From: WRAI01 sp031549605
Lineage (GTDB): Bacteria; Bacillota; Clostridia; Oscillospirales; UBA929
Reading direction: 5' to 3'
NCBI GenBank assembly: GCA_031549605.1
Contig: JAVBPM010000046.1
Span: 1 to 43,202, forward strand
Length of the DNA stretch: 43,202 bases
Below the pieces are notes generated by a model that searched no databases, was not told the DNA's origin, and saw only the letters and a list, made by a program, of their open reading frames with translations. Made by a program: the position numbers and the translations under genes. Each line of letters opens with the position of its first letter. Within the stretch, counting starts at the first letter, position 1. Below are positions 17,043-25,390 of this stretch, in pieces.

Positions 17043-17075
17043 GGCCTCTCCACCCCCTTTCAGATGATGCCGCGC

Positions 17076-18488
17076 TCACTCGGCGGCGGGAAATGTCACG
17101 ATAAAACAGCAACCGGCGCCCGGCGCACTTTCGACGTCGATGTGCCCGTTGAACTGTTGCACAGCGGCGCCGACGATGGCCAGGCCCAAACCGGCACCGC
17201 CCGCTTCGCGGGCGCGCATTTTGTCGACGCGGTAGAAGCGGTCAAAGATGCGCTGCTGCTCCTCGACGGGAATGCCGTTTCCCTGGTCGCGCACGCGCAG
17301 GACAACGCTGTCGCCGTCGCGGTTCAGGGTCACTAGCACAGGCTGCCCCGCGGGACTGTATTTGATCGCGTTTTCGACGAGATTGAAGATAATCTGGTAA
17401 CAGCCGTCGCTGTCAGCGCTGACGGTGCAGTGCTCGTCCAGTTCGGCGCAAATGGCAATGTCCTTAACTTTAGCCAGCGGCGTTAGCATACGCACGGCGC
17501 GCAACGCCGCGTCAGCCAGTCTCACAGGCTCTAGCTGGCTCACCGGCTGGGCGTCCAGCTTGGTCAGTGTCAGCAGCTTGTCGGCCATGCGCGACAGGCG
17601 CGCCGTCTCGTTGCGGATGTCGTCGACAAATTCGCGGCTGGTCTCGACGCTGATGCCCTCATTTTCCAGTATCGAGTCAGCCATCAGCCGCATCGACGCC
17701 AGCGGCGTACGCAGTTCGTGCGAGGCGTCTGCGACAAACTGGCGGCGGCTGGACTCGGTTTGCAGCAGCCGGTCGCTCAGCTCGTTGAGGCTCATCTCCA
17801 GCTGCGTCAGCTCGTCGTTGCCCTTGACTTTGGTATGGTGACCGTACTCGCCCTGATGCACCTTCTGCACCGAGTGCAGCAGCCGCCCCAGTCGGCGCGC
17901 CAGCAACGTGGTCACCGCGGCGCTGACCAGCAGCACAACCACCAAAATCAGCAGCGACACCGACAGCAAATTGAACTGCAGCGACGACAGTAAATCGCCC
18001 TGCCGGCTATCGGCTTCGTAGAGATAAACCGTACCGGCGACCTGCCCACGCACCAGCACCGGCACCACGGCGTACGACCGAAACTGGCCGTCGCGGTAGC
18101 GGCTGTAAAAAACGTCCTTGCCACCCAGCGCCTCAACGACCTCACCCAGCAGCAGCCGCTTGTCGACATTGGTGTCGGCCGTGGAGTTGTCGTAGAGCAC
18201 GCGCGCGCCGCCGTCGGTGATGACAATGCGGTTTTCAGTGCTGAGGTCAAGGCTCTTCATCGCCCATGCGACGGCCGTGCCGTCGAGCGTGTCGACACCC
18301 GACAGCGCCGAGGAGATGCCATTGGCGCGGTTGACCAGCTCCTGTTTTTTGTTTTCAAAGACAATGTCCTGTGACACCAGCACCGGATAGGTGTTGAGCA
18401 GAGCTAACATCACCAGGATAATGGCCATGTAAATCAGCGCTATCTTCAGCTGATAGAAGGCCCATGGCTGCCGTCGGCTGTCGGTCAT
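17076..18488 (-). CDS. Membrane sensor histidine kinase
   Basis: 470 aa from the ATG at 18488, which overlaps the response-regulator stop by 4 bp (ATGA). Two transmembrane helices (about 13-36 and 172-195) enclose an extracytoplasmic sensor of about 135 aa. A HAMP segment follows, then a HisKA domain with phospho-acceptor His257 in FVADASHELRTPLASMRLM. The ATPase domain has an N-box (NLVENAIKYSP), G1 (RVRDQGNGIPVEEQQ), an F-box (IFDRFYRVD) and G2 (GAGLGLAIV). It should phosphorylate the adjacent OmpR-type regulator. The signal is unknown. Architecture matches PhoR/WalK-like kinases, without a visible PAS domain. Confidence 0.93.
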   Translation of the reverse strand: MTDSRRQPWAFYQLKIALIYMAIILVMLALLNTYPVLVSQDIVFENKKQELVNRANGISSALSGVDTLDGTAVAWAMKSLDLSTENRIVITDGGARVLYDNSTADTNVDKRLLLGEVVEALGGKDVFYSRYRDGQFRSYAVVPVLVRGQVAGTVYLYEADSRQGDLLSSLQFNLLSVSLLILVVVLLVSAAVTTLLARRLGRLLHSVQKVHQGEYGHHTKVKGNDELTQLEMSLNELSDRLLQTESSRRQFVADASHELRTPLASMRLMADSILENEGISVETSREFVDDIRNETARLSRMADKLLTLTKLDAQPVSQLEPVRLADAALRAVRMLTPLAKVKDIAICAELDEHCTVSADSDGCYQIIFNLVENAIKYSPAGQPVLVTLNRDGDSVVLRVRDQGNGIPVEEQQRIFDRFYRVDKMRAREAGGAGLGLAIVGAAVQQFNGHIDVESAPGAGCCFIVTFPAAE

Positions 18489-19174
18489 TCGCGGAAGTAA
18501 TAGCCGACCGCCCACTTGGTCAGTAGGTAGATGGGTTCGGCGGGATTGGGCTCGATTTTCTCGCGCAGCCGCCGGATATGCACGTCGACGGTGCGGATGT
18601 CGCCCGGCACCTCATAGCCCCATACCGTGCGCAGCAGGCTCTCGCGCCCGAATACACGGCCGGGGTGTCGCATCAGCAGCTCCAGCACGTCAAACTCCTT
18701 GGCCGTCAGCTCAACGGCCTCTCCGCCCACCGTCATGCGCCGTTTCAACGGGTCGAGACTGAGCGGCCCGCACACCAGCGGCTTTTCCTCGCCGGTGTCG
18801 TCGGAAGGCGTCTGCGCGGCGGCACGGCGCAATATCGCGCGAATGCGCGCTTTGAGTTCCAGCACGTCAAAGGGTTTGGTCAAATAGTCGTCGGCGCCGC
18901 TTTCGAAGCCGACCAGCTTGTCAAGGTTGTCACCGCGCGCGGTCAGCATGATGACCGGCACGGAGGAAAACTCACGGATTTGCCGACAGGCCGATAGGCC
19001 GTCGACCTTGGGCATCATAATGTCCATAATAATGAGGTCGTAATGGTTTTCACGCACCAGCGCCACCGCTTCTTCGCCGTCATTGGCCGTGTCTACGGTG
19101 TAGCCCTCGTGCTCAAGATTGAATTTAATGCCCTTGACCAGCACCTTTTCGTCGTCAACAACCAGCATTCTCAT
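18485..19174 (-). CDS. OmpR/PhoB-family response regulator
   Basis: 229 aa. A receiver domain (1-115) has the acidic pair Asp7-Asp8, phospho-acceptor Asp51 (DLIIMDIMMPKVDG), Thr78 and Lys100 (YLTKPFD). A C-terminal winged-helix DNA-binding domain follows (VELTAKEFDVLELLMRHPG, then VDVHIRRLREKIEPNP). It lies 9 nt downstream of the comEA-like gene and overlaps the kinase start by 4 bp, so all three are probably one transcript. Targets are unknown. Confidence 0.95.
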   Translation of the reverse strand: MRMLVVDDEKVLVKGIKFNLEHEGYTVDTANDGEEAVALVRENHYDLIIMDIMMPKVDGLSACRQIREFSSVPVIMLTARGDNLDKLVGFESGADDYLTKPFDVLELKARIRAILRRAAAQTPSDDTGEEKPLVCGPLSLDPLKRRMTVGGEAVELTAKEFDVLELLMRHPGRVFGRESLLRTVWGYEVPGDIRTVDVHIRRLREKIEPNPAEPIYLLTKWAVGYYFRE

Positions 19175-19183
19175 TATAAACCC

Positions 19184-19603
19184 TCACTTTACCGCCACCA
19201 AATGGCGTATGTCATCAAGCAGCTTCTGGCCAATGCCGCTGACACTCAACAAATCGTCGACCGAACCAAACGAGCCATAGGCGGTGCGAAACTCGACAAT
19301 GCGCTGGGCCAGCACCGGCCCAATGCCGGGCAGCGTGTCCAGCTGCTCAACGGTGGCGGTGTTGAGGTCAATCAGCTCTCCCGCCGGCGCAACGGTGTTG
19401 GTCGATGTCGGCGCCACTGTCGTATGCGCAGCCGTCGCCGTACTGAAGCTAAACAGCCCACGGTCGCCGTCAATGGTATAGCTGCCCGCGGGTGTGCGAT
19501 GACCCCAGAAGTAGCCCAACGCGCCGGCCAGCACAGCTATGACAACCGCTCCACAGGCCAGCAGCGGAGCGCGTGACTGCTTGGGTCTGTTATGCTGCTC
19601 CAC
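19184..19603 (-). CDS. ComEA-like helix-hairpin-helix DNA-binding membrane protein
   Basis: 139 aa from a GTG at 19603 with GGAGG about 9 nt upstream. One N-terminal transmembrane helix (about 14-33) precedes a Thr/Ala-rich linker. The C-terminal ~65 residues are a tandem helix-hairpin-helix domain (LIDLNTATVEQLDTLPGIGP, then VDDLLSVSGIGQKLLDDI), as in the ComEA DNA receptor of natural transformation. The N-terminal SLBB-type domain of many ComEA proteins is absent, so this is a short form. No comEB or comEC is adjacent. It sits first in the operon with the two-component system. Confidence 0.85.
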   Translation of the reverse strand: MEQHNRPKQSRAPLLACGAVVIAVLAGALGYFWGHRTPAGSYTIDGDRGLFSFSTATAAHTTVAPTSTNTVAPAGELIDLNTATVEQLDTLPGIGPVLAQRIVEFRTAYGSFGSVDDLLSVSGIGQKLLDDIRHLVAVK

Positions 19604-19718
19604 GCTGCGCCACCTCCTACTTTAATAAGTCATTATACTAAACCACACGCCGCTTGGCAATGCGTCAACGCCCTGCCGCCTAAGTTTTTTGACAGGGCGC
19701 GTTTTTTCATTTTTTATA

Positions 19719-19747
19719 TTGACAAACCTCAGACGGTGTGGTAAACT
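19719..19747 (+). promoter_or_regulatory. Sigma-A promoter of the tRNA-Ala locus
   Basis: TTGACA (19719-19724), a 17-nt spacer and TAAACT (19742-19747). It lies 20 nt upstream of the tRNA 5' fragment, the spacing expected for a tRNA gene. The intact tRNA is about 200 bp further on, with no comparable promoter directly before it. Confidence 0.8.
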
Positions 19748-19767
19748 GCTCAGGCAAGTCCACTTGT

Positions 19768-19790
19768 GGGGGTATAGCTCAGCTGGGAGC
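19768..19790 (+). pseudogene. 5' fragment of tRNA-Ala
   Basis: The first 22 nt are identical to the intact tRNA at 19966 (acceptor strand, position 8-9 TA and D-arm through GCTGGGAG), then the match breaks. Short tRNA-like pieces follow: CGGTTCG (T-arm-like) just after, AATGGCATTC at 19834-19843 and TGAATGGCATGCAAG at 19875-19889 (anticodon-arm-like). This suggests a disrupted or scrambled copy. Confidence 0.8.
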
Positions 19791-19965
19791 CCGGTTCGTG
19801 CAGTAACCATACCCATCAATTATCCCCCGAACCAATGGCATTCTTTTGGGACGGTAGCACGTCCGGCCGCCGACTGAATGGCATGCAAGGGAACTCGCAA
19901 AAATCAGCATAAAACTTTTTGCCAATCTTAAAATTGAATACACACATTTCACGGAAATGCATTTT

Positions 19966-20041
<76 letters not shown>

Positions 20042-20043
20042 CG

Positions 20044-20078
20044 AAAAAGGCTTGCAGGCTGAACTGCAAGCCTTTTTT
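20044..20078 (+). terminator. Intrinsic terminator after tRNA-Ala
   Basis: The stem AAAAAGGCTTGCAG with CTGCAAGCCTTTTT and a 6-nt loop starts 3 nt after the CCA and ends in T6. Confidence 0.92.
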
Positions 20079-20383
20079 AATTTGACTAAGTTTGGTTTCG
20101 AGGTATAAGCGAAAGGTAAAAACATTACGCCAGGATTTAAATATAGACGAGCAATATAGAGATTGGGAAAAATCTATGACGGATTATCAATTTAAGCACC
20201 TGCTGCAGTTCATTGAAAAAGTTGATCGGCTGCCACAGGCTCTCCTTCAAAAGTGCAAAAAATTTCGCGGTTGTCGCTACAATTTCGTTCCTATTGACAT
20301 CGTAAAAATAGTAACCCAAAGGACTATTTAACAGATTGAATAAAAGGTTTGCAGGTTTTCATCGAATCCCCCCTCATAACATA
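20079..20383 (+). other. Low-GC stretch without a convincing gene
   Basis: About 300 bp between the tRNA terminator and the ABC ATPase stop. A 79-codon frame from a TTG (20092-20331, Lys/Arg-rich, no recognised motif and no clear ribosome-binding site) and an overlapping minus-strand 60-codon frame exist; neither can be called a gene. It could be a decayed remnant of an inserted element. Confidence 0.4.
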
Positions 20384-21055
20384 CTAGATATTTGTAGCCC
20401 AAATCAGCGTCCCACGCTTCATTTTAAATACAATATCGGCCGCTTCGGCAACCTCCATATCATGTGTGACCACAATGACGCAGTACCCCTCGTCATGCGC
20501 CAACTTAGCCAATATGTCGATCACGTTGCGCGTATTGGCCTCGTCCAAATTTCCCGTCGGTTCATCGGCTAACAGTGTCTTGGCCCCAGTTGCCAAGCTT
20601 CGGGCAATGGCTACACGCTGCTGTTCTCCACCGGACAAATGCGACGGAAATCGTTTCATCTGCTCTGCGCTAATGCCCATATTTTCAAGCAATACTCTGG
20701 CACGTGGCATTGCATCAACGGGACGCACGCCGCAAAGCTCCATAGGATAGCAAACATTTTCCAGTACGGTCAACAAGGGAAACAGCTGAAACATTTGAAA
20801 AATCATGGCAATACTCTCACGGCGATAGCGGTCAAGATTAAGCTCTGACAGCCGCTCGTTGCCAAAACGAACATCACCCTCGGTCGGCATATCGAGCCCC
20901 GCCATCATCGATAGTAGCGTTGATTTGCCCGACCCACTTGGCCCAACAATGGCATACAGCTTTCCCGTTTCAAACGTACAATCGACATGTGCTACAGCAG
21001 GCATCGCAGTATTCCGATAGCAGTAGCTTACATCTTTCAGCACTAAATCCGGCAT
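20384..21055 (-). CDS. ABC transporter ATP-binding protein (LolD/MacB type)
   Basis: 223 aa. Walker A GPSGSGKST (residues 38-46), Q-loop at MIFQMFQLFPLLTVLENV, signature LSGGEQQRVAIARSL, Walker B TLLADEPTGNLD and switch His in VIVVTHDMEVAEAAD. This is the subfamily that energises FtsX-like mechanotransmitting permeases. It lies 11 nt downstream of such a permease gene, so the pair forms one transporter. Base composition is lower in GC than the flanking chromosome and the segment is bracketed by tRNA-Ala copies, pointing to acquisition by transfer. Confidence 0.94.
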   Translation of the reverse strand: MPDLVLKDVSYCYRNTAMPAVAHVDCTFETGKLYAIVGPSGSGKSTLLSMMAGLDMPTEGDVRFGNERLSELNLDRYRRESIAMIFQMFQLFPLLTVLENVCYPMELCGVRPVDAMPRARVLLENMGISAEQMKRFPSHLSGGEQQRVAIARSLATGAKTLLADEPTGNLDEANTRNVIDILAKLAHDEGYCVIVVTHDMEVAEAADIVFKMKRGTLIWATNI

Positions 21056-21066
21056 TATTTCAACTC

Positions 21067-24000
21067 CTATTCCTTTGTCTGCAACAGTTCCAACACTTTA
21101 GCGCGTGTCACAACATAAGCGCCGATGACCGCGCCTATTGTACAAACCGCACAGTAGAGCACCAGGCACACAGCCAACATTGCCGCAATGGATGAAAAGA
21201 TCGCACCCCCATTGAAAAACCAAACAGCCACAACGCCTAACCCCAGCCCCAGCAGAGAAAGCAGCAATGGTTCCATGACTAGCATAGCCCGTGTTCGCCA
21301 TTTTGTTGTGCCCAACACACGCAGGATAGACGCCTCTTTTGCCCCTTGTAGAATCATTAGCCCCGACAGCAGCCCACCGAGCAACGTCAGCACCATCACG
21401 ACAACGGGAAATAAAATGTTATACAGCTTCATGCTGTCACCGACCTTGTCAAGCTGCGTTGTGTCCATGACCAATGTCACCCCATCGTCATTGCCGGCAA
21501 AATCAAGTCTTTGTTCGGCATACTTTTGAAACTCATGTGCTTTTTCATTGCGCAGCAATGTGTATTCAGCAAGTTCCAACGGTATAAATGTGCGTACATT
21601 CTCAAGTTTCAGAATTCTGTTGGCCGGGATATAAACTGTCAAATCATAATCCGTTTCCGCGTTACTCATACAGCCTACAATTGTGTAGGTCGCACTCATA
21701 CTCATCAATAGTTCCCGATAATATTTTCGATCACCTGCAAATTGCGAAATGCTCTTTCGTGTGCGCCAATCCATAAGCCTTACGTGCGCGCCCACGGAAA
21801 GGCCCAATGCATCTAACAAGTCTTCACTAACAATGCAAACGGCATCAGCGCTAGACATGATCGCCGCGTCGTACCCCACAGCGTATTGGACATCGACAGC
21901 TTGTTCCATAAAACGCTGAAGATTATTCGTCATGCGGACAGAAACGGAAATATCATTGCATTCAAAATCCAGCAGCGAATATTCCAGGTACGGATCAACA
22001 ACATAGCCGGAATCGATAATTTCCAGTGCTTGGTCAATATCCAGCCCATTGGTATATGTCGCCTTAATCGTAAATGAGTCAAACAGCTGCTTGTTGGCCT
22101 GCCGCATGGCAGCAAACTGAGCAATGGCACCAAATAACAAGGCGGACAACAATACTGTAAGTGATGATTTGACAATGGCACGACGACTGTGGCGCGCAAT
22201 GTAGCGCACAACTTGCCGCATCACCCCATATTCTCTTTCAATTGGTAGGCGCTCAGGCAGGCGAAACTCGACCATCGGCGCAGGCTTCGTTGACAGCTGT
22301 TGCAGAGGCATCGTCTTTTTTGCTTTTTTCTGTTTTCCGGTCCTGCCAGCTTGCAGTAACGCTAGTGGCGGTATGCGACTAATTCTCCACAATCCAAGCG
22401 CAGCAAAAACGCTCAGTAACCCTAGCTCACCCAACACACATATTAATGCCAGCGGTAACGGTACCGTGGCGTTGACACCTTGACCACTCAACGCATCATA
22501 AGAATGTACTAGCGAGCGTGCAATTGTATGTTCGGTATAGATCCATGCCAGCGTGCTACCAAGCAAAATGGCAATCACTGCAAGGCTTATCAACGGGCGG
22601 AACAGGCTGCCGATTGTTCTTGCTTTTGGTGTACCCAAAGCACGCATAATGGCAAAATCTTTTTTCTTGCGAACAATAAACAAATAAATCGTCAACCACA
22701 CAACAACCAGCACGGCGGCTGACATCGCCAAAACCCCAGCCAACGCAAGTCCGGACGCGCGATGAAAGCCTTTTTCTAACTCAAGCCACCCACCGTCTGA
22801 CATAATCAATGTTAGGCCTTGCTTTGCAAGATTGGCCTTGTTTCTTTCAAGAAAGGGCGCAACATCCCACGCATCACCGATTACAAAACTGAATTCGCCT
22901 GGCTTGATTTCATGCACTGTAACAGTGGCCTTGTCTGTCGGCAGCAACGATAGTGGTAAAAAGACTGTATTGGAGGAATAAGCCCAGTTTGGCGTTTTTG
23001 CCTGCGCCCGACTTGTGTCTAAATCGGTATAAATGCCTACAATTTCTAGTGTCACCTTTTGTGTCGGCGGCGCATAGCGATTGGGTATCGAGGCCACCGC
23101 ACCCAGACCAACATGCTGTGGCTGCAATACATCAGACAGCGCCACGCTGAACGTATCGCCAATGTCCAGCTTATAGGCATTGGCAAATACCGTACTGACA
23201 ACACAAACATTCGCGTGCTTGACTGTGTCTTGCATTGTCAATAAACGGCCTTTTGATATGGCCATCTTTTTCTCGGAAAAACGCGGGATAAAGGCCATGT
23301 CATCTGTATAAACCATGTCAAAGGTGTGCGTGTCAGCTTCTGTCATTTCAATTAACTTTTTTAAACTGGAGAACTGATCCTGATTTAGATAATCGTCCGG
23401 TTGCCCCTCCACCAGAATCATCGAATCGCACCATGGTTCGGAGGCGCGATCACCAACATGAGAAACCTCCTGCCGGGACGGGTCATAACGCAAGACGACG
23501 ACATAACGCTCATTTTTGTGTAACTGGTTAAGGTACTTTTCATCATAACGTTTGCCTAGCATGGAAACGGCTCTGTCAACATATCCGGTACCCCAGCTCT
23601 CCATCAGGTCAGGATCTTTGCCCTCCCTGTAAACGGGAATAAACGACGAAATGAACGGGAGCAGACCCGACCACTCCGAATCACCGGCCAACAGTTTATA
23701 ATCTGAAAAAACCAGTTCGTACAGCAAATACGAATTGTCCGTTTCTTCAAAAAACGAGTTGTCTGGCCATGGCTTGATGTCGCGTAACGTTACCTCCAAC
23801 ACCAACCGCGCTGTATAATTGTAGTAATCAGCGCGGTCGTCAATTCGCTTGTAGTCGCGGGAAACACCCGCCGTCATATAGCGAGTGCTGGTTGACGTTA
23901 CGCCAGCAAGCCCTGCCACCATATCCATGTTGGCAGTTGTAAGACCTTGGTAGCGTGCGAAATTCCACAGACCTGTTGGATAGTCTGTGTTGCGTGGATC

Positions 24001-24228
24001 TCCCATCAAGTAATCATCGGTATCCATCCGAACGGCATCGGGCGCGGCGGCCTCAATGGCACCGATGCCTTGATAGTTAGCAGCCAGTTTATCAAATTCG
24101 CGTACTGTTATCGCGTATTCACTGACGCGAGAAAAAAGTGCAAAGGATGCTGCCACTAACAATGAGAACGTAAGGATTGTCTTAAGAGGCGTACGGAATA
24201 GGGTTTTCAATGACAACGTTAACCTCAT
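21067..24228 (-). CDS. FtsX-like ABC transporter permease with two FtsX domains
   Basis: 1053 aa from the ATG at 24228, supported by GAGGTG 6 nt upstream; an in-frame ATG at 24297 lacks such support. An N-terminal helix (TILTFSLLVAASFALF) leads into a large extracytoplasmic region of about 470 aa. The first three-helix FtsX block follows (AGVLAMSAAVLVVVWLTIYLF, cytoplasmic KKKDFAIMRALGTPKARTI). A second helix and extracytoplasmic region comes next, then the C-terminal FtsX block (VVVMVLTLLGGLLSGLMILQ, ASILRVLGTTKWRTRAMLV). Such permeases export or extract peptides and lipids, or confer peptide-antibiotic resistance. The substrate is unknown, and no partner two-component system lies in the island. 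Confidence 0.9.
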   Translation of the reverse strand: MRLTLSLKTLFRTPLKTILTFSLLVAASFALFSRVSEYAITVREFDKLAANYQGIGAIEAAAPDAVRMDTDDYLMGDPRNTDYPTGLWNFARYQGLTTANMDMVAGLAGVTSTSTRYMTAGVSRDYKRIDDRADYYNYTARLVLEVTLRDIKPWPDNSFFEETDNSYLLYELVFSDYKLLAGDSEWSGLLPFISSFIPVYREGKDPDLMESWGTGYVDRAVSMLGKRYDEKYLNQLHKNERYVVVLRYDPSRQEVSHVGDRASEPWCDSMILVEGQPDDYLNQDQFSSLKKLIEMTEADTHTFDMVYTDDMAFIPRFSEKKMAISKGRLLTMQDTVKHANVCVVSTVFANAYKLDIGDTFSVALSDVLQPQHVGLGAVASIPNRYAPPTQKVTLEIVGIYTDLDTSRAQAKTPNWAYSSNTVFLPLSLLPTDKATVTVHEIKPGEFSFVIGDAWDVAPFLERNKANLAKQGLTLIMSDGGWLELEKGFHRASGLALAGVLAMSAAVLVVVWLTIYLFIVRKKKDFAIMRALGTPKARTIGSLFRPLISLAVIAILLGSTLAWIYTEHTIARSLVHSYDALSGQGVNATVPLPLALICVLGELGLLSVFAALGLWRISRIPPLALLQAGRTGKQKKAKKTMPLQQLSTKPAPMVEFRLPERLPIEREYGVMRQVVRYIARHSRRAIVKSSLTVLLSALLFGAIAQFAAMRQANKQLFDSFTIKATYTNGLDIDQALEIIDSGYVVDPYLEYSLLDFECNDISVSVRMTNNLQRFMEQAVDVQYAVGYDAAIMSSADAVCIVSEDLLDALGLSVGAHVRLMDWRTRKSISQFAGDRKYYRELLMSMSATYTIVGCMSNAETDYDLTVYIPANRILKLENVRTFIPLELAEYTLLRNEKAHEFQKYAEQRLDFAGNDDGVTLVMDTTQLDKVGDSMKLYNILFPVVVMVLTLLGGLLSGLMILQGAKEASILRVLGTTKWRTRAMLVMEPLLLSLLGLGLGVVAVWFFNGGAIFSSIAAMLAVCLVLYCAVCTIGAVIGAYVVTRAKVLELLQTKE

Positions 24229-24311
24229 AGGCACACCTCTTTTCCCGTTCGGCGCAGCATATAGAAATAGCGAAGACGACAAAGTAATGTAGAACAAGTA
24301 CTATATAAATG

Positions 24312-24340
24312 ATAATATCACAGCTTTCCGTAAAATTCAA
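24312..24340 (-). promoter_or_regulatory. Possible promoter for the ABC transporter genes
   Basis: On the minus strand TTGAAT (24335-24340), a 17-nt spacer and TATTAT (24312-24317), about 84 nt upstream of the permease start. Confidence 0.5.
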
Positions 24341-24752
24341 CAAATTTGCCTCAAAAAAACCACATAGTTTGTAAGCATCGCTAATTCGACACATTTCGAC
24401 AATATTTAAGTTCAAAAATCTTCATGCAAAGAATACAGGTTATAACACCTTAGCAAAAAGTGTACGAGCAGCTTATAAAAGTATTAGGATGAGTAATATA
24501 TTGGCTTGAATGAACCCGTAAAATATTATGAGCTTGCTTTACTAAGAATGCCAGTCAGACGCAAGCATTTACGCCAAGCTGTTATTGCCTGGGTACGCTC
24601 TCTTTGGGGATCAAATCGCCAAAAGCTTTCGTTTACAGAAAAGCATCGAGTTACGACAAAAAAATAATGAAGCACTTGCATTTAAAGGGTTTGCGGTATT
24701 TAGCATAAAAATGGTTCGTTAGTGTTTGGGGCTATGTTACCGAACAACTCGC
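24341..24752. other. AT-rich intergenic tail of the island
   Basis: About 410 bp, the most AT-rich stretch of the window, between the permease promoter and the tRNA 3' half. A 39-codon plus-strand frame (24548-24667, Arg/Lys-rich, starting MPVRRKHLRQAVIAW) might be a transposase- or regulator-like remnant, but no family is recognised. No integrase, terminal repeats or other gene are seen. Confidence 0.45.
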
Positions 24753-24809
<57 letters not shown>

Positions 24810-24824
24810 TCATGGGACATGGCG

Positions 24825-24850
24825 CAAAACGAACCTTCGGGTTCGTTTTG
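24825..24850 (+). terminator. Intrinsic terminator after the tRNA 3' fragment
   Basis: The stem CAAAACGAACC with GGTTCGTTTTG and a TTCG tetraloop, followed by TTGTTT. It lies 15 nt after the encoded CCA, as expected for the original terminator of a tRNA transcription unit. Confidence 0.85.
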
Positions 24851-24857
24851 TTGTTTC

Positions 24858-24889
24858 AAAGCCGGCTGGCCGCAAGGTTAGCCGGCTTT
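24858..24889. terminator. Hairpin with GCAA tetraloop, terminator-like
   Basis: A 14-bp stem (AAAGCCGGCTGGCC with GGTTAGCCGGCTTT, two G-T pairs) around GCAA. It has no long T-run on the plus side. It may back up the preceding terminator or end transcription arriving from the right. Confidence 0.5.
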
Positions 24890-24945
24890 CTCACATCTTT
24901 GATTTCGGCAACGGCCGACACCCCACCTCCACCCTTGACGACAAA

Positions 24946-24977
24946 AGGACCGCCGGCTCAACTGAGCCGGCGGTCTT
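24946..24977 (-). terminator. Distal copy of the surface-protein terminator hairpin (direct repeat)
   Basis: A 12-bp perfect stem GACCGCCGGCTC with GAGCCGGCGGTC and loop AACT. On the minus strand it is followed by TTTTGTCGTC, the natural U-tract. It is a 32-bp direct repeat (two mismatches) of 25226-25257, with the second copy of the dispersed element between them. Confidence 0.78.
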
Positions 24978-25225
24978 CAGACTATCAAAGAAGCGCGCAC
25001 CGTAAACCAGTGTCAGAAAAGAGAGAAAACGGCGACGTAAGGCTGCGTTTTGATTCTCGGCTAATGATTTGCGGCGCATCGACAAGGTCGCTGCGCCGCA
25101 ATGGTTTTACTGGCTGCAGAAACGCTGTCCTAGCGTACCATCGTCCGCCGACGGACAGCGTTTCTTTGCCTGCGCTCGTCTTTGTCAGTCTGCAGCGTGC
25201 CAAAAACAAGTGTTTTGACACGCTG
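24978..25225 (+). repeat. 248-bp dispersed structured element, copy 2
   Basis: It matches the reverse complement of 1652-1899 over its whole length (about 90%, mostly substitutions, compensating single-base indels). It starts CAGACTATCAAA and ends GACACGCTG. Helices: GCGGCGCA with TGCGCCGC, AAACGCTGTCC with GGACAGCGTTT, and a terminal hairpin CAGCGTG/CACGCTG. Relative to the host gene's terminator it is in the opposite orientation to copy 1. No coding capacity is conserved with confidence. Confidence 0.82.
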
Positions 25226-25258
25226 AGGACCGCCAGCTCAACTGAGCCGGCGGTCCTC
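25225..25258 (-). terminator. Proximal terminator hairpin of the giant surface-protein gene
   Basis: The stem GAGGACCGCC-A-GCTC with GAGC-C-GGCGGTCCTC and loop AACT, about 24 nt after the stop at 25283. It is followed by element sequence instead of a clean U-tract. Confidence 0.72.
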
Positions 25259-25282
25259 TCTTGCTATTAGTTGGTTTTGCTG

Positions 25283-25390
25283 TTAGTTGGATTTCTTCTT
25301 TTTGTCCTTCGCGACAACGATACCCGAGGCCATCAGGGCGGTGCCCAAGATTGCCAGGAAGAGCATCGTGACGCCACCCGTTTTGGGCAG
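25283..25390 (-). other. Cell-wall sorting signal of the giant protein
   Basis: LPKTG is encoded at 25376-25390, followed by GG, a hydrophobic span (VTMLFLAILGTALMASGIVVA) and a basic tail. This is the standard tripartite sortase substrate. A Pro/Thr-rich stretch (TPTPTPTKTPTTRPP) just before it probably crosses the peptidoglycan. Confidence 0.95.

Noticed and set aside
20092..20331. 79-codon plus-strand frame in the island as an integrase remnant
   Set aside because: No integrase motif (Arg..His-x-x-Arg..Tyr) or recognised domain is visible, and there is no good ribosome-binding site.
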